Assembly: GCA_973895155.1 (NCBI GenBank)
Contig: OZ316898.1
Coordinates: 10,664,001 to 10,728,000 of the forward strand
Direction of reading: 5' to 3'
Source: Marsupella aquatica
Lineage: Eukaryota > Marchantiophyta
Length of the DNA: 64,000 nt
This document shows positions 54,801-64,000 of the stretch, in pieces. Below the pieces are notes generated by a model that ran no database searches, was not told where the DNA came from, and saw only the letters and a program-made list of their open reading frames with translations. Made by a program: the position numbers and the translations under genes. The stretch's first letter is position 1, and every line of letters begins with the position of its first letter.

Positions 54801-55789
54801 CACCAATCCCGTCACCCGTGGCAATGTCAATTCCCTGGCCCGAAACAGCCCCCGTAGCCCGATCACTTAAATTCTCTCAATTTCCCGTCACTACTCCGTG
54901 CGGCCGCCACTAATGCCTGGAAGAATGACGCCAGCAAGCCCCACTAATCCACCATGAAAGAGAGAGCTTCAAAAATAATTAGAATCTGGAGAGAGCTTCC
55001 GGCAAGAGAGAGAAGAACCCCGTTTTTGCTTTCGGCAATGAGAGGGTCGTGCAAAAGGAAGAGGGAAAGAAAAAGGAAGGAAAAAAAAATAGAACCGAAA
55101 AAACTCCTGGCGCCTTCGCCATGCGCCCCGGCCCATTTCTCGGGCCTTACCCTTGCGTCCTCCTGCGCGCGGCCCTATGCAGGGCGCGCGGCCATTCCTC
55201 CCGGCTCGCGGGAGGCCCTTCAACTCCCCCCCGCTCGCGTGATCCTCCCAGCTCGCGGGAGGCCCTTTAACTCCCCCCCCCCCGCTCGCTTGCGCTCCTT
55301 CAGCTCGCGGAGCCTCATTAATTGCCCGGGCACGCAGCCCTATGGGCTCGCGAGGCAGCCCCTTCAGCTCGCGGAGCCCCATTAATCGCCCGGGCACGCA
55401 GCCCTATGGGCTCGCGAGGCAGCCCCTCTTTCTCTCGGACGACCACTAATGGGACTCGCCCTCCTGAGGAGGGATTTATTTAAAAAAAAACCCCCCCCTC
55501 TCCTGACTTTGCAATGGGGGTCTCAACAATAGCTCTTGAAGCAAAACGGTAAGTCCTATGGGGCTGGTCCTGGCTAGTTTCAAGGTCCCAAAATATTTGC
55601 CCACTTAGGTCGCCGCAAATCTTAGAACTATTATGAGAGAAAGAATATAAAGTCACCTGGGGCATCATCAACCTATAATGACGGAATTAACTAAAAATTA
55701 AAAAATGGCTTATTTACATTGACTATTAACAAGGTATCGGCCTTTGCAACCAGTTATGTGTGACTTCCCGTGACGGGGTACCCGTCACA
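51805..55789 (-). repeat. 5' LTR (3985 bp)
   Basis: Bounded by TGTCACTTGCC on the plus strand and CCCGTCACA at 55789, followed by the CAAGC duplication (55790-55794). It contains the intact 618-codon ORF. The GC-rich segment with 47-bp repeats and poly-C lies on the U3 side, about 400 bp upstream of that ORF in the element's orientation, so it is the likely promoter region. Most plant Gypsy LTRs are a few hundred to about 2 kb; 4 kb is at the long extreme. Confidence 0.95.
52916..54772 (-). CDS. LTR-encoded 618-aa coiled-coil protein, intact
   Basis: An uninterrupted frame lying wholly inside the 5' LTR, on the element's sense strand, ATG at 54772 and stop at 52916. Residues 1-40 are basic/charged (RRYKAAYRDYVETRITRERE). 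About 60-260 is a compact mixed region with HVYGWWCYGLKKLL. About 280-300 is acidic. About 330-445 and 490-520 are heptad-rich coiled coil. Near 575-598 a Ser/Lys stretch (TPSKKKKS) could be a nuclear signal, and the tail is acidic (EEEEED). I recognise no family; it shows no Gag, RT or protease motif. A separate accessory protein or captured host sequence is possible. Retention of a long frame in LTR sequence, which is free to drift, implies selection or very recent origin. Confidence 0.8.
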   Translation of the reverse strand: MLDQPEFSASRIRRYKAAYRDYVETRITREREEREVMMSTGLAAGSSPVGRKIFRRIYPKTSTKVMEDCRNIFQATGLTEFMKVEITIPSGKSWDIEAGMEFRTEGIYFECLKRVVPHVELAKLLFLENQKFSFTPRNIRGELTLKMVATWVTNPTSTTAIPLSAVKDVEYKGFLAKVHQRVLGNVQSGVLNEEHFVVAMDIKNYPAHVYGWWCYGLKKLLAAEPGSVKPGGAVHLMGSFVLARAEGLIGSPGHEDTGSSLTTEIRSIATTVLGKLTEESLSAGGEDNREEENQEDDCTLEWLESLVGDPKQPLEYNIPDVYLAELRDFREGVHEGLKLVHALRESLKHATVKVETLEQSILSLKEVIKTKEQTIHEKVRHINAAHVEITNLKGALSTKAKEAEEVGALRQALAKEKQNSGEVMEWRNQVGALRSQVAAFETRAKRSEALSLGKRKSPGTPGSTLSPDVISQAIEMVVKEVSGKYGPLLDGAKKSQEKSKSLEKKLREVRKSLREAQVSTGMPPRSVTPGTPMATGQVLPLELRSGEEATLWKDTIGEGYIKAWQALAALRKRGSSSTKSTPSKKKKSTVALTPVSDEEEDHSRGTSPGTESEEEEED

Positions 55790-55794
55790 CAAGC

Positions 55795-56227
55795 CCTAAC
55801 ATTTTGGTATATCAACCTATATACTTGCATGGATCTTATAAAAAACATTTGCCTTCCACATTGGGTCCACTGCCAAGAGAAATCCCTCGCAAAACATTGA
55901 TTGAAAGTCGTGTTCCCATGAAAGTGCAAACCCATTGGGAACTTGGATAACTAGGAAATACTGAAATGACTCGGATCGCTATTATAGAACCAAGTAACAT
56001 CACAAGTTGCGAAGTCAAACGGTTCACAACTTCTGGCCTAAACCAACTCACAAGTTCCGATCCAATTTAGATCGGAAGTCCCCACCAAATTTATTTTGCA
56101 TAAGACTGATCTTATAAGGCTCGCTAGTTGCCAACCTCATGACATCGCAAATATCAAACCCATTCCCATCACAAACACGTAGCGAACCTTCCAGCTTCAC
56201 AAAAACCAATGTCGGTAACAAAGGACC
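55795..56227. other. CACTA right flank with subterminal-type motifs
   Basis: DNA resuming after the Gypsy target duplication. It contains CACAAGTTGCGAAGTC, CATGACATCGCAAAT, CACAAACACGTAGCGAACC and CTTCACAAAAACC, resembling the motifs of the left subterminal region, but no clean TTCGCAAAAGGGGCC...GTAGTAGTG end. It is bounded on the right by the Copia LTR. Confidence 0.5.
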
Positions 56228-56666
56228 TGTTGGGTATTTACTCTTACGTCTAGGTTAGGTATGACGTGGTTGGTACAACAACGTGGGTTGGTACAACTAC
56301 GTGGTTAGGTACAACTACGTGATTAGGTACAACTATGTGGTTAGGTACAACTACGTGATTAGGTACAACTATGTGGTTAGGTACAACTATGTGGTTAGGT
56401 ACAACTAAGTTGCACACTATATCATAAGAGGCATGTGTGCTTGGAGAGGTAGAACCAAGGCTCATTGTTATGGAGCCACTTGAGAGATAGGGAGAGCTTA
56501 CACTGTGAAGACTCGGTATAGCCGACGGGCTTAGAGTTCAGTAAAGCTCTCTTGTGTGTTCCCGTGGACGTAGCCTCAAGGAGGTGAACCACGTATCTCT
56601 TGTGTCGACTATTGTGCGTTGGATGGTTCATGGGCTTGCCGTTGCGATCGTCGTCTATGCTCAACA
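56228..56666 (+). mobile_element. Ty1/Copia 5' LTR (439 bp)
   Basis: Starts TGTTGGGTATTTACTC and ends GTCTATGCTCAACA, with TGTTG/CAACA inverted ends. It is followed after two bases by a tRNA-iMet primer-binding site. It is homologous, in opposite orientation, to the solo LTR 23843-24162. The extra length is mostly the minisatellite at 56258-56410. Confidence 0.85.
56258..56410. repeat. 18-bp minisatellite inside the Copia LTR
   Basis: About eight tandem copies of GTGGTTAGGTACAACTAC with G/A and C/T variants (GTGATTAGG, AACTATGTG). The related solo LTR has a single GTGGTTAGGTTAACTA at the homologous place. Confidence 0.9.
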
Positions 56667-56668
56667 AT

Positions 56669-56680
56669 TGGTATCAGAGC
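56669..56680 (+). other. Copia primer-binding site (tRNA-iMet)
   Basis: TGGTATCAGAGC, the standard complement to the 3' end of initiator tRNA-Met used by plant Copia elements, two bases after the LTR. Confidence 0.9.
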
Positions 56681-57537
56681 ATGCTTGGGAGGTGACGTGT
56701 GTTCGTGACGGGATTTCATGACGGTTTTTCCAGCGTTGAGTGTTGGTGGATTTTCCAGAGTTCCATCGCATGGAACTTGGAGTTTATGGGCTCAACGGAT
56801 AGATCAGGGCAAGAGCTTTCTAACGGTGTGAAGAAATCGTTGAACGGAGCTCGTGGTGCAGAGAGATCTAAGTTTTCGTCATTCTGGATTTTGTGAAGAA
56901 AGTTGGCAATCGACTCGGAGGGAGAAGCGTCAAGTGTTTTGACTCAACGGAGAGATTGAGGCAAGACGATTGTTTTTGAGTCCGGGATTGGCTCTTTGAT
57001 GCAAAGAGGAAGGCTAAGCAAAATCAATTACCTTGTTGGACTTGGTGACGGCACCAAGTGCAATTGATCAACATTCGTTGTTGACAAGGTACCATTTTTT
57101 TCTCTTTGAAAAACTGATTCGAAATTGGCTATGGCAATTGAGAGAAATCTGTCATCTTTACCAATTTTTTTCTCCCTCGTTCTTTCCTTGTTTTGGGTGC
57201 TTCTTATATCGATCTTCATCGCCTCGGAGTCTAGTTTCCAAATCTGAAATCGGATCTTGATTTCGTCAAAACCCGAGTGAGATATCTTGCGTTTGGTGTC
57301 GAGGGGTACATTCTGCCGTGTGTATTTTCTGCGCGCGCGACCAGATTTCGACGACGAAGGGTGGTAGGGGGTTTTGGGGGTTCGAGGACACATGTCAGCC
57401 CCTCGATTGTTCTTCCAAAATTCCCACAGGGCCTGTACAAGGGTCATAGAATATTCCAAAAAAACCAGAGAGCTATTTTTTGACCGTCCGACAAAGATTT
57501 CATCCGCCGAACGGTAACTTTTTTGGTTATTTTTCGG
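56681..57537 (+). mobile_element. Copia leader/internal fragment, no gag-pol visible
   Basis: The sequence following the primer site has no protease, integrase or RT motif before the gap at 57538. Either the coding region is missing (a non-autonomous or truncated copy) or it is hidden by the gap. Long minus-strand frames here are by-products. Confidence 0.5.
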
Positions 57538-57737
57538 NNNNNNNNNNNNNNNNNNNNNNNNNNNNNNNNNNNNNNNNNNNNNNNNNNNNNNNNNNNNNNN
57601 NNNNNNNNNNNNNNNNNNNNNNNNNNNNNNNNNNNNNNNNNNNNNNNNNNNNNNNNNNNNNNNNNNNNNNNNNNNNNNNNNNNNNNNNNNNNNNNNNNNN
57701 NNNNNNNNNNNNNNNNNNNNNNNNNNNNNNNNNNNNN
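57538..57737. other. Assembly gap (200 N)
   Basis: Exactly 200 N. It separates the Copia leader from the GC-rich TPP upstream region, so their true distance is unknown. Confidence 0.99.
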
Positions 57738-60158
57738 GGAGAGCAGCAGGGGTCAAGGGGTGGGGTACGGTGGGCCGGGCCGGGCCGGTGGGAGGCGAGA
57801 GGAGGAGAGGGTGGGGGCCCGGGCGAGGAGGCGGGCGGGGCCAGCGGAGGCTCACTTTTTCATTCATTCCTCCACTTTGTTCGTTGGATTGGTTGGCTCG
57901 GGTGCAGCGCGGGGCCCGTCTTAATAAGCAGACCGTTTCCCACTCGACGCTCTTTTTTCCTCTTGCCTGCCTGCCTGCCTGCGTGCGACTCTGAGGCCGT
58001 TGGTGCGGGAGCTCCCCTGTTTCCTTCCGCTCTGCTGTCTGCTTGCTGCTCCCCTGCTGCTCCCCTGCTGCGCTGCGGTCTGGCGTGTAGGTGGTCTGTC
58101 TCTGCGCAGCAGCGAGAGAGTCTGGAGTGGTGGTTGTGGAAGTCGAGAAAGAGCGAGCGAGCGAGCGTGGCGAGGAGAGGAGGGGAGAGGTCAGACGAGG
58201 CAAGCACGAAAGTGCGACGCTGGTAGGAGAGGGAGAAACGCGGGCTGGTGGAGCTGAAGGAGGAAACCCAACTTATGCTGCGTACCCAATCGCGGAGGGA
58301 GGAGAGGGAGGAATGAATGATTAGGTCAGGGGGGGGGGGGGTGTTCCATTATTGAGGAGAGGGCAGCTTTCCTGGAAGGTTGTGGGAAGCATTGAGAGCA
58401 GAGGGGTGATCGCAGGTGGGGTTGCGGTCTAGGAGTAGAAATTTGGAGGTGGTGGTGGTGGTCGGAAGCGGAGAGAGTACAGTTGTGGAGTAGTAATATA
58501 GGATTGGACAACGGACTATTGAGAGAGAGGAATCGTTGTAGAAGTAGGGGGGGGTGGGGTTGATTTTGATCTCTGTGAGGGCCTGTCACTCTGTGTGTCT
58601 GGTTGCACAGTGCTGCAGGGTGGTGGTGCGCAGACGAAGCAGAGAATCACAGTGGTGCCTGACTTGTGAGATCGACCGGGCGAGAAGGGTGGTGGGCGAG
58701 TTCTGGTGTCTACGGTTCAGATGTCTCTTTTGTTGATGTAGATGGAAAATATTCGCCTAGAAACCTGTGCTCCGTGCTCTCGATTGCGCACGTGTGGAGG
58801 AAGTGGAGTTGGCAGAAGTGAGGACGAGGAGAGGATTTAGTTGTGGCTCTCGACTCTCCGCAGACAGTGAAGCAAGCAGCGCAAAGCAAAGAAGGAGAGC
58901 TGAGCCGAGCAGAGAGACGGAGGAGGCGAAGTGGTGAAGAAGGGAGGGCATAGGTCGGGGTGTTCGAGGAGAGAATGGTAAGAAAGAAGGGAGAGAGAGG
59001 GACGAGTGCACAGTGACTGGTGTTGCGCAGCTGATGACTGGTGTTGCGCAGCTGATGACTGGTCGATCCTTGTCTGGAGAAGAGTAGTGGTTTCAGACTT
59101 CTCTCTGTTGTAGTGGACTGTTCTCTCACTCTCTCTCTCTCTCGCCGAGCCCGCCTGCCACAGTAGACTTTGTTTATAATTCTCCAAGAGTAAAGCAAGT
59201 CGAGTTGTGGTGGAGGAGGGGAGCTGCTCCGAGGCAACGTTTCCTTGGTTCTCAGAAGAGTGACACTTGCTGTGATCTAGGTGGTGGCCATCTCGAAAGT
59301 GGTTGGCTGGCATCTGGGGAACTCTTGGATTTGGTTGGTGTTCAGCTCGACCTACCCGGGTCAACTGGGAGAAGGAATCGCTGAGTGCGGTGGTGCATGG
59401 GCCGGAGGTGGTGGACCTCGTTGATGAGAGGAACGAGGGGGGCATAGAGGACAGGGACTTTCTCGGACAATTTGTGACTATGTACTACAGTTTCACGAGT
59501 GGCTGGGAAAAGAAGCAGTATCATGGAGAATTGTAATTGGCGACTGGATTTTCCAAGAAGTCAATTTGCTCTGCAAAACAGACATTGTGAAATTGCGTTC
59601 ACATTTCTGCTCCTGCGGGAGGCTGTCAACCTTTTGCTGCATTCCACATTGTCAAGGAATCATTGTGATTACGGATGCGACGGATCCAGGATATTAGTAG
59701 CACATTCAGAACGAAAATAGCACTCCCATTCTGATTTGCATCCTCCTTGGAGGTTTTCTGCCACGTACCGCGCAAGCTCTGTCTACATTTTCGTTTCGAT
59801 TGTCCCTCCTTGGGCTCGTGGGCCTACTAAATTCCTGTCCAAGGATTGGGGTTTAGGGTTTAGGACGTCTCCTTGAAATCATTTTAGCCGCCTGATTACT
59901 CATTCTAGTGCTCAATTTTCCGGGAGAGACTTGAGAGGTCTCTTCTACGCAATTTTCGCCAATTCAGGCTGACACTTGCAAGAGTAATATTGTCGACGGG
60001 GCTTCGGTTTATCACGACGCAACCTCTGTCTTGTCATTTGGCGCACCACTTCGTAATTCGCCTTTGGAGGAACCCGTTAGAAACATTTTGAGGCCTATAT
60101 TGGAAGGTGGAATACAAAGCTGCATCTTCCCCCCTTATTGCATCTCAACGTCGGCATA
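57738..60158 (+). promoter_or_regulatory. Presumptive TPP promoter and 5' UTR region
   Basis: Composition changes sharply to GC- and purine-rich after the gap: GGGCCGGGCCGG near 57775, GAGCGAGCGAGCG near 58151, and a G13-type run near 58328. A 23-bp segment, GACTGGTGTTGCGCAGCTGAT, is repeated at 59013-59060, and a CT dinucleotide run lies at 59120-59143. No conserved protein is encoded on either strand; the long minus frames (58710-59445) reflect composition. A telomere-motif box GGGTTTAGGGTTTAGG lies at 59848-59863; such telo-boxes occur in plant promoters and leaders. I place no transcription start. Confidence 0.5.
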
Positions 60159-63100
60159 ATGGCTTGGAGGTCCAATCACCAAGCACTTTACACGGACCCT
60201 TCCCTCCCGTTCTCGTCGCCGGCATGTCCCTCAGTGTCATGCTCTGCCTCCACGGCTGCTCCTTTCCCTTCGCAGACCAGGTCATTCTTCACCCCGACTC
60301 CTGCAATGTCCATACCACATTCAGGACACTCAGTGTCGAAGAAGAATTCCGAGGTCCGCCCAGCGAAGAACGAAGAGGTGAAGGGTTGGCTCGATGCCAT
60401 GAAGGCCCAGTCCCCTCCACGTTATGATCGTTCTGGCCTTGGCGGCCACTTAGAGGACGAAGCTCAGGAAGTAGCTGAATACGCTGCTTGGATGGCAAGT
60501 ATCTATCTCCATCTCGTAGTCGTCATTGTTATCGTTCTGGTCTCCAATAGTGAAAGCTCTGATCTGTCTTGCAAGTTTGGATTGAGTGCCAGTTGTAATT
60601 CTAATGTGCAACCGTCCATCTTTGTCTTCCCGTTGTTGTCAATGTGATTATCGTCTGTTGCTGCCATACCCTACTTAACCCTCGAATGCTTCAGGAAGAG
60701 CATCCGTCTGCGTTGGAGGTGTTCGACGAGTTGATGCGGTCTGCCGCTGGCAAGCAGATTGCTGTATTCTTAGACTACGATGGCACTCTGTCACCTATAG
60801 TTGAAGACCCTGACCGGGCTTACATGTCAGATCTGGTATGTAGCTCGATTTGAACTTCTCGGTTGGTCTGCCTGTACCTCGTCTGAATTGGATGATGAAT
60901 GGCTGCAATGGTTCAGTGCTGTAGCACGTGGTACCGAGCGGTGATTGAAGTCTTGCGACATCTGGATTCAGGCAGGAACTGTGAATTACAGTTGCTGATT
61001 TTGTCACGCTTACTGACGTCTGGTCAATTGGTGTCCTGTCCGGTCCAGATGAGGGCCACAGTAAAGGAGGTTGCGACACACTTCCCAACGGCAATCATCA
61101 GCGGTAGAGGAAGAGACAAGGTGAGACACAGGGCTCAACATTTTTTCGCCTCCTCCTCCTCCTCCTCCTCCTCGTTCCTTTGTCTCCCTGTCCCTGGCTT
61201 GGCAGCCGTAGGTGTCTTTGCCCATGAACCCATTCCCTCCTCTGCCCCTTGCTGCCGTGGGTACTGTTCTGCGTTTGTCAATGTCGGAAATCTGTACTCC
61301 TCTCTGACAACTAGGGAGGGGTGGCGGTTGCGATTAGGTTCTTCCCCTCTTTTGACAATCATACCGTCAAAAGACGCAATTAGTCAACTCCTCGTTTGTA
61401 TGCAGAATCCAGCAGACCGGAATTCGAAACCTTCTGCAGGTTCCTCGTTTTCACCCCAAGACCACTTGTCTGATTTACTTTCCTCATCACATTTTCCTCA
61501 TCCCAGTCTTCATCAAGGGGACTCTGGATAACAGCTCAAATGCTAAGCCCAAGTATGGTTTAATCTCTTCAAATGGTGAGCCTAAGAAGAGATGAATGAT
61601 ACTGAGTAGTCTATCGTCAGGGTAGTCCGGACCCGCACCTGCCTGATGTTCGGCCGAGAGCAAGTCTGATTTTTCTGCCGCACCCGCTAGTGAGTTGTCG
61701 TGAGTTGGAAACTGCACTAGTGGTCAAGACTAGTGGTCAAGACACCTGTAGAGTCCGTCCTGCGCGCACGTCAGACAGGGAGCAAACTGGACATCCTGCG
61801 GGTTGTCCCTGCTGCGCCCATGAACCGGTCCATGCCAAGACCGTTCGTTTGTACTATCCTGGAAGGAGCACAGAGCGTTGTTGTGTTATGGAAGGGATTT
61901 GAAGGACGAGGCCACCCACCTTGTTGTGTCTGTGTGTGTGATGATGCGCTGTAACGGAAAATTGTATCATCGTGTTCTGCACGTTAAGTACTGTCCCGGT
62001 CAAACCTTGCTTTGAGATTCTCGGTCTCGTCGATTTTCTGGAATAAGTTGCGGCGTTGCGCTTGTAATTATCTAATTCGTAAGACATTCGCCTACCTTCG
62101 ACCGGTCCAAAAATCACCACGATGAGTGACGATGCTATCAATCAATTCGGAGAAAGGCTAATTTGGCTGTTGTGAAAGTGTTGATTTTGAGTGTTTTCTC
62201 TACCAGTCTGAAGAACTCAGCAACGTGCTTTCCTTGTAGGTGTATGATTTTGTACAATTGGCCGAGCTTTACTACGCGGGGAGCCATGGAATGGACATTA
62301 TGGGACCGCCGGAGGGTTGCAACGGTTTCAACGTTGCGGGCACTCGAGCGAAGGACAAGAGGGTCAGTATTGAATTTTGCTGTCCATCTCCTTACGTTTG
62401 AGTAATTGGTTGGTTAGTTACATCAGCTACGCCTTCCTGACACATATCCGAGGATGATCTTATCGAACTCTGTGCCTAATGGCCAATGCTGTTGTTGTTG
62501 TGCTCGAGTCTTCCTTTCTTTTTCAAAAATTGAAGGAAGGTCTACGCGCGTTGCTCGTAGAATGTGCCGTCGTCTTGATGGGTGTTACCTGGGGACTGCA
62601 TGTTTCCAACGGCGTTTGGTTGTGGCTGCCTTTCGTGAACCAAAAAGTCTTGCCCAGAGTGATCTACCTCTTTTTTAGCATAGCCCTTGCTGTGCCGTGT
62701 TTGTTTACGCCTTGGTTCCTGGGGTTTCCTTTTAGTCAGTAAGCAACGGTGCGATCGGAAAGCTATAGGGCGGTCAGCAGGAGGGTCCTAAATATACCGT
62801 AATTAGGTTGCCAGAATACCGTCAATGTTGATCTCGCAAATGTGGGGGGCTTGTGGGTCATGTCGTAATTCCAGCCAGCAGGCGAATTGTGACCTTTTTT
62901 TTCTGACATTTGCCTTTTTGTCTCAGGGAAATGATATTGTCCTCTTCCAGCCGGCGAGCAAGTACTTACCGATGATGGATAAGGTATCTTGTCTGTTGAA
63001 TTCGTTGCGGGACGCTCATGATTGGGAAGTTTTTCTGTGTAGTCATCGACATTAAAATAGCATATTCTGGTGATCTCTTTCGATCCAAGTATTGTCACAC

Positions 63101-63825
63101 TTCAACTGTAGGAGAGTCTCCATAGCAGATCGTCGGAATCATCTTGTTTATGTGCACAACCAGTTAGAATGGAGTTTGACCTGCCTTGTTCAGAGCTTGG
63201 ATGTGAGTCGTGAGCTATTGTAGTCCCTAGCTGTTCCAGAAATTAGAGCTGGGTAAACCTCAATTTTCCGAACTCCAGCTCTAATTGTGGTTTTTTCTGG
63301 TCATCCAAAATGGCGGTTCAGCTCATCTGGAATTTAGGAACTTGATGCTTTTATTTGAGTGTGTGGAAGTGGTCAAGACAGTTTTTGTCAAAAGGAAGGA
63401 ACTCTTGGAGTTCCACGACTAGTTGTCAAGAGCTTGCTTGCAGTGGGTGCTTTTGTCGCTAGTATTAATGCGTCATGCTTGGTGCATGAAGGTTTGTAAG
63501 ACTTTGGAGGAGAAAGCCTTGACGGTTCCTGGAGCACGAGTGGAGCATAACAAGTATTGCGTCACACTCCATTTCCGCCGTGTCAAAGAGGAGGTAGTCG
63601 AGCATTCACGAACGTTTCTGTCATAATGGTTTCTGGTTTGAACAAATATTTTCACATCCAATTGTTGTCAATTCTTACGCGTGGTATCCATTACAGAGTG
63701 ATAACATACTGATATGCTTGTCTGTTTGCCTTCCGGATTGTCTGCAGAGTTGGTCAGAACTTGCAGAACACGTGGAAGGTATATTGAAGGATTATCCTGA
63801 GTTGCAATTGACTCTAGGGCGAAAA
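60159..63825 (+). CDS. TPP: Trehalose-6-phosphate phosphatase, exons 1-7 (3' end outside window)
   Basis: Removes phosphate from trehalose-6-phosphate in the cytosol, a step in the trehalose pathway that signals sugar status in plants. Exons: 60159-60494, 60695-60835, 61049-61120, 62240-62362, 62927-62983, 63492-63593 and 63748-63825, all phase 0, giving 303 residues. Exon 1 has a variable Ser/Pro-rich N-terminus and [12 protein letters not shown]. Exon 2 carries HAD motif I ([12 protein letters not shown], residues 137-148) and exon 3 motif II ([11 protein letters not shown]). Exon 4 has [14 protein letters not shown], exon 5 [12 protein letters not shown], exon 6 [18 protein letters not shown] and exon 7 LQLTLGRK. 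The remaining C-terminal motifs (GDDxTDED) are expected beyond 64000. Intron 1 uses a GC donor (GCAAGT at 60495). Intron 3 (1.1 kb) holds a CCT trinucleotide run near 61144-61171. The ATG at 60159 is the first in frame; an upstream exon is not excluded. Confidence 0.9.
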
Positions 63826-64000
63826 GTGAGTTGCTTTGCTACACCTGCAGTATATTTAGCGGTATATTGACAGCCTATATAGTAGACTTCACGCTAAGGG
63901 GGAGTTACTGTAGTGGACATTGAAGCTGTGTACAAGCCGTCTGCGAACTCGCGAAATACTGGTGTGTGCAGCTCGTGCAATAGACAGTGATCATTGATCC
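63826..64000 (+). other. TPP intron 7, continuing past the window
   Basis: Begins with the donor GTGAGT after LTLGRK. No further TPP exon is recognisable before the window ends. Confidence 0.75.

Larger units (their letters stand above)
41109..55789 (-). mobile_element. Complete Ty3/Gypsy LTR retrotransposon with ~4-kb coding LTRs
   Basis: 14,681 bp in minus orientation: 5' LTR 51805-55789, primer-binding site 51767-51784, Gag-Pol 51549-45151, and 3' LTR 41109-45186, bounded by the CAAGC duplication. Both LTRs have TG...CA ends. The domain order is Gag, three zinc knuckles, protease, RT, RNase H, integrase, GPY/F-like C-terminus, without a visible chromodomain. With a tRNA-Asp-type primer site this fits the non-chromovirus OTA group (Tat/Athila side); lineage is inferred. 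By eye, the two LTRs differ by only a handful of substitutions, a one-base deletion and two extra 47-bp repeat units, so insertion is recent. It landed in the 3' flank of the CACTA 482-aa gene. Confidence 0.95.
31726..56227 (-). mobile_element. CACTA (En/Spm) transposon, with a nested Gypsy element
   Basis: The left terminus CACTACTACATATCGGCCCC (31726) is followed by GCGAA/TCGCAA subterminal motifs. Inside are a TNP2-type transposase and a SET-domain gene on the minus strand and a divergent gene on the plus strand. The element is interrupted by the LTR retrotransposon 41109-55789. Subterminal-type motifs (GTTGCGAAG near 56007, CATCGCAAAT near 56142, TAGCGAACC near 56180) reappear to the right of that insertion. 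Without the insertion the CACTA would be about 9.8 kb, a normal size for an autonomous member. The right boundary is approximate: no clean inverted copy of the left terminus is seen before the Copia LTR at 56228, so that end is degenerate or lost. Confidence 0.7.

Noticed and set aside
54969-55397. 142-codon minus frame in the 5' LTR upstream of the 618-aa ORF
   Set aside because: It lies in the GC-rich 47-bp-repeat region and has repeat-derived Gly/Arg/Ala text. The length of this frame changes with repeat number in the other LTR, so coding is unlikely.
57028-58226. Frames of up to 391 codons across the second gap
   Set aside because: They join unrelated sequence through 200 N, and no domain is visible on either side.
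58710-59445. Long minus-strand frames (up to 202 codons) upstream of TPP
   Set aside because: Low-complexity Ser/Leu/Pro-rich translations from a purine-rich strand, overlapping one another in several phases, with no domain. They are shadows of the TPP 5' region.
1-64000. CRISPR arrays, rRNA or intact tRNA genes
   Set aside because: No regular spacer-repeat array, no rRNA-like sequence and no complete tRNA cloverleaf was seen on either strand; the tandem arrays found have no unique spacers.

Overview
The window is nuclear DNA from a plant-lineage (streptophyte) eukaryote, dominated by transposable elements. The evidence is: a multi-exon plant-type trehalose-6-phosphate phosphatase (TPP) gene at the right edge, a CACTA (En/Spm) DNA transposon, Ty3/Gypsy and Ty1/Copia LTR sequences, a LINE remnant, and CCCTAAA/CCCTAACCC telomere-like motifs. 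Low gene density and strong TE load would fit a charophyte such as Chara, but no sequence here proves the species. Two runs of exactly 200 N (22286-22485, 57538-57737) are fixed-size assembly gaps.

Layout. 1-14.6 kb: mostly non-coding decayed repeats, including tandem arrays, a LINE reverse-transcriptase remnant on the minus strand (2.1-3.0 kb), two MITE-like inverted-repeat elements (one with a perfect 8-bp target duplication) and a Copia-type LTR remnant. 14.6-18.7 kb: a multi-exon, inactivated Kolobok-like transposase gene with an LTR-like insertion. 19-31 kb: tandem arrays, a CACTA terminus cut by a gap, a solo LTR with a TTATT target duplication, a hairpin and a large GCTGCT-rich array.

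31.7-56.2 kb: a nested structure. The outer element is a CACTA transposon whose left terminus is at 31726. It carries on the minus strand a decayed TNP2-type transposase (Transposase_21/DUF4218/DUF4216 architecture) and, upstream of it, a separate four-exon gene with a SET (histone-lysine methyltransferase-like) domain. On the plus strand it carries a divergent intact three-exon gene (482 aa). Its GCGAA/TCGCAA subterminal motifs recur in the divergent promoter and in an intron of the second gene. Inserted in the 3' flank of that gene is a young, complete Ty3/Gypsy element (41109-55789, target duplication CAAGC), in minus orientation, with a 2132-aa Gag-Pol polyprotein. Its LTRs are about 4 kb, unusually long, and themselves encode a 618-aa coiled-coil protein. 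That frame is intact in one LTR and broken by one base in the other.

56.2-57.5 kb: a Copia LTR plus primer-binding site and leader with no pol visible, ending in a gap. 57.7-64 kb: a GC/purine-rich presumptive promoter and 5' region, then TPP exons 1-7. The gene runs off the right edge and is the only clear host gene in the window.
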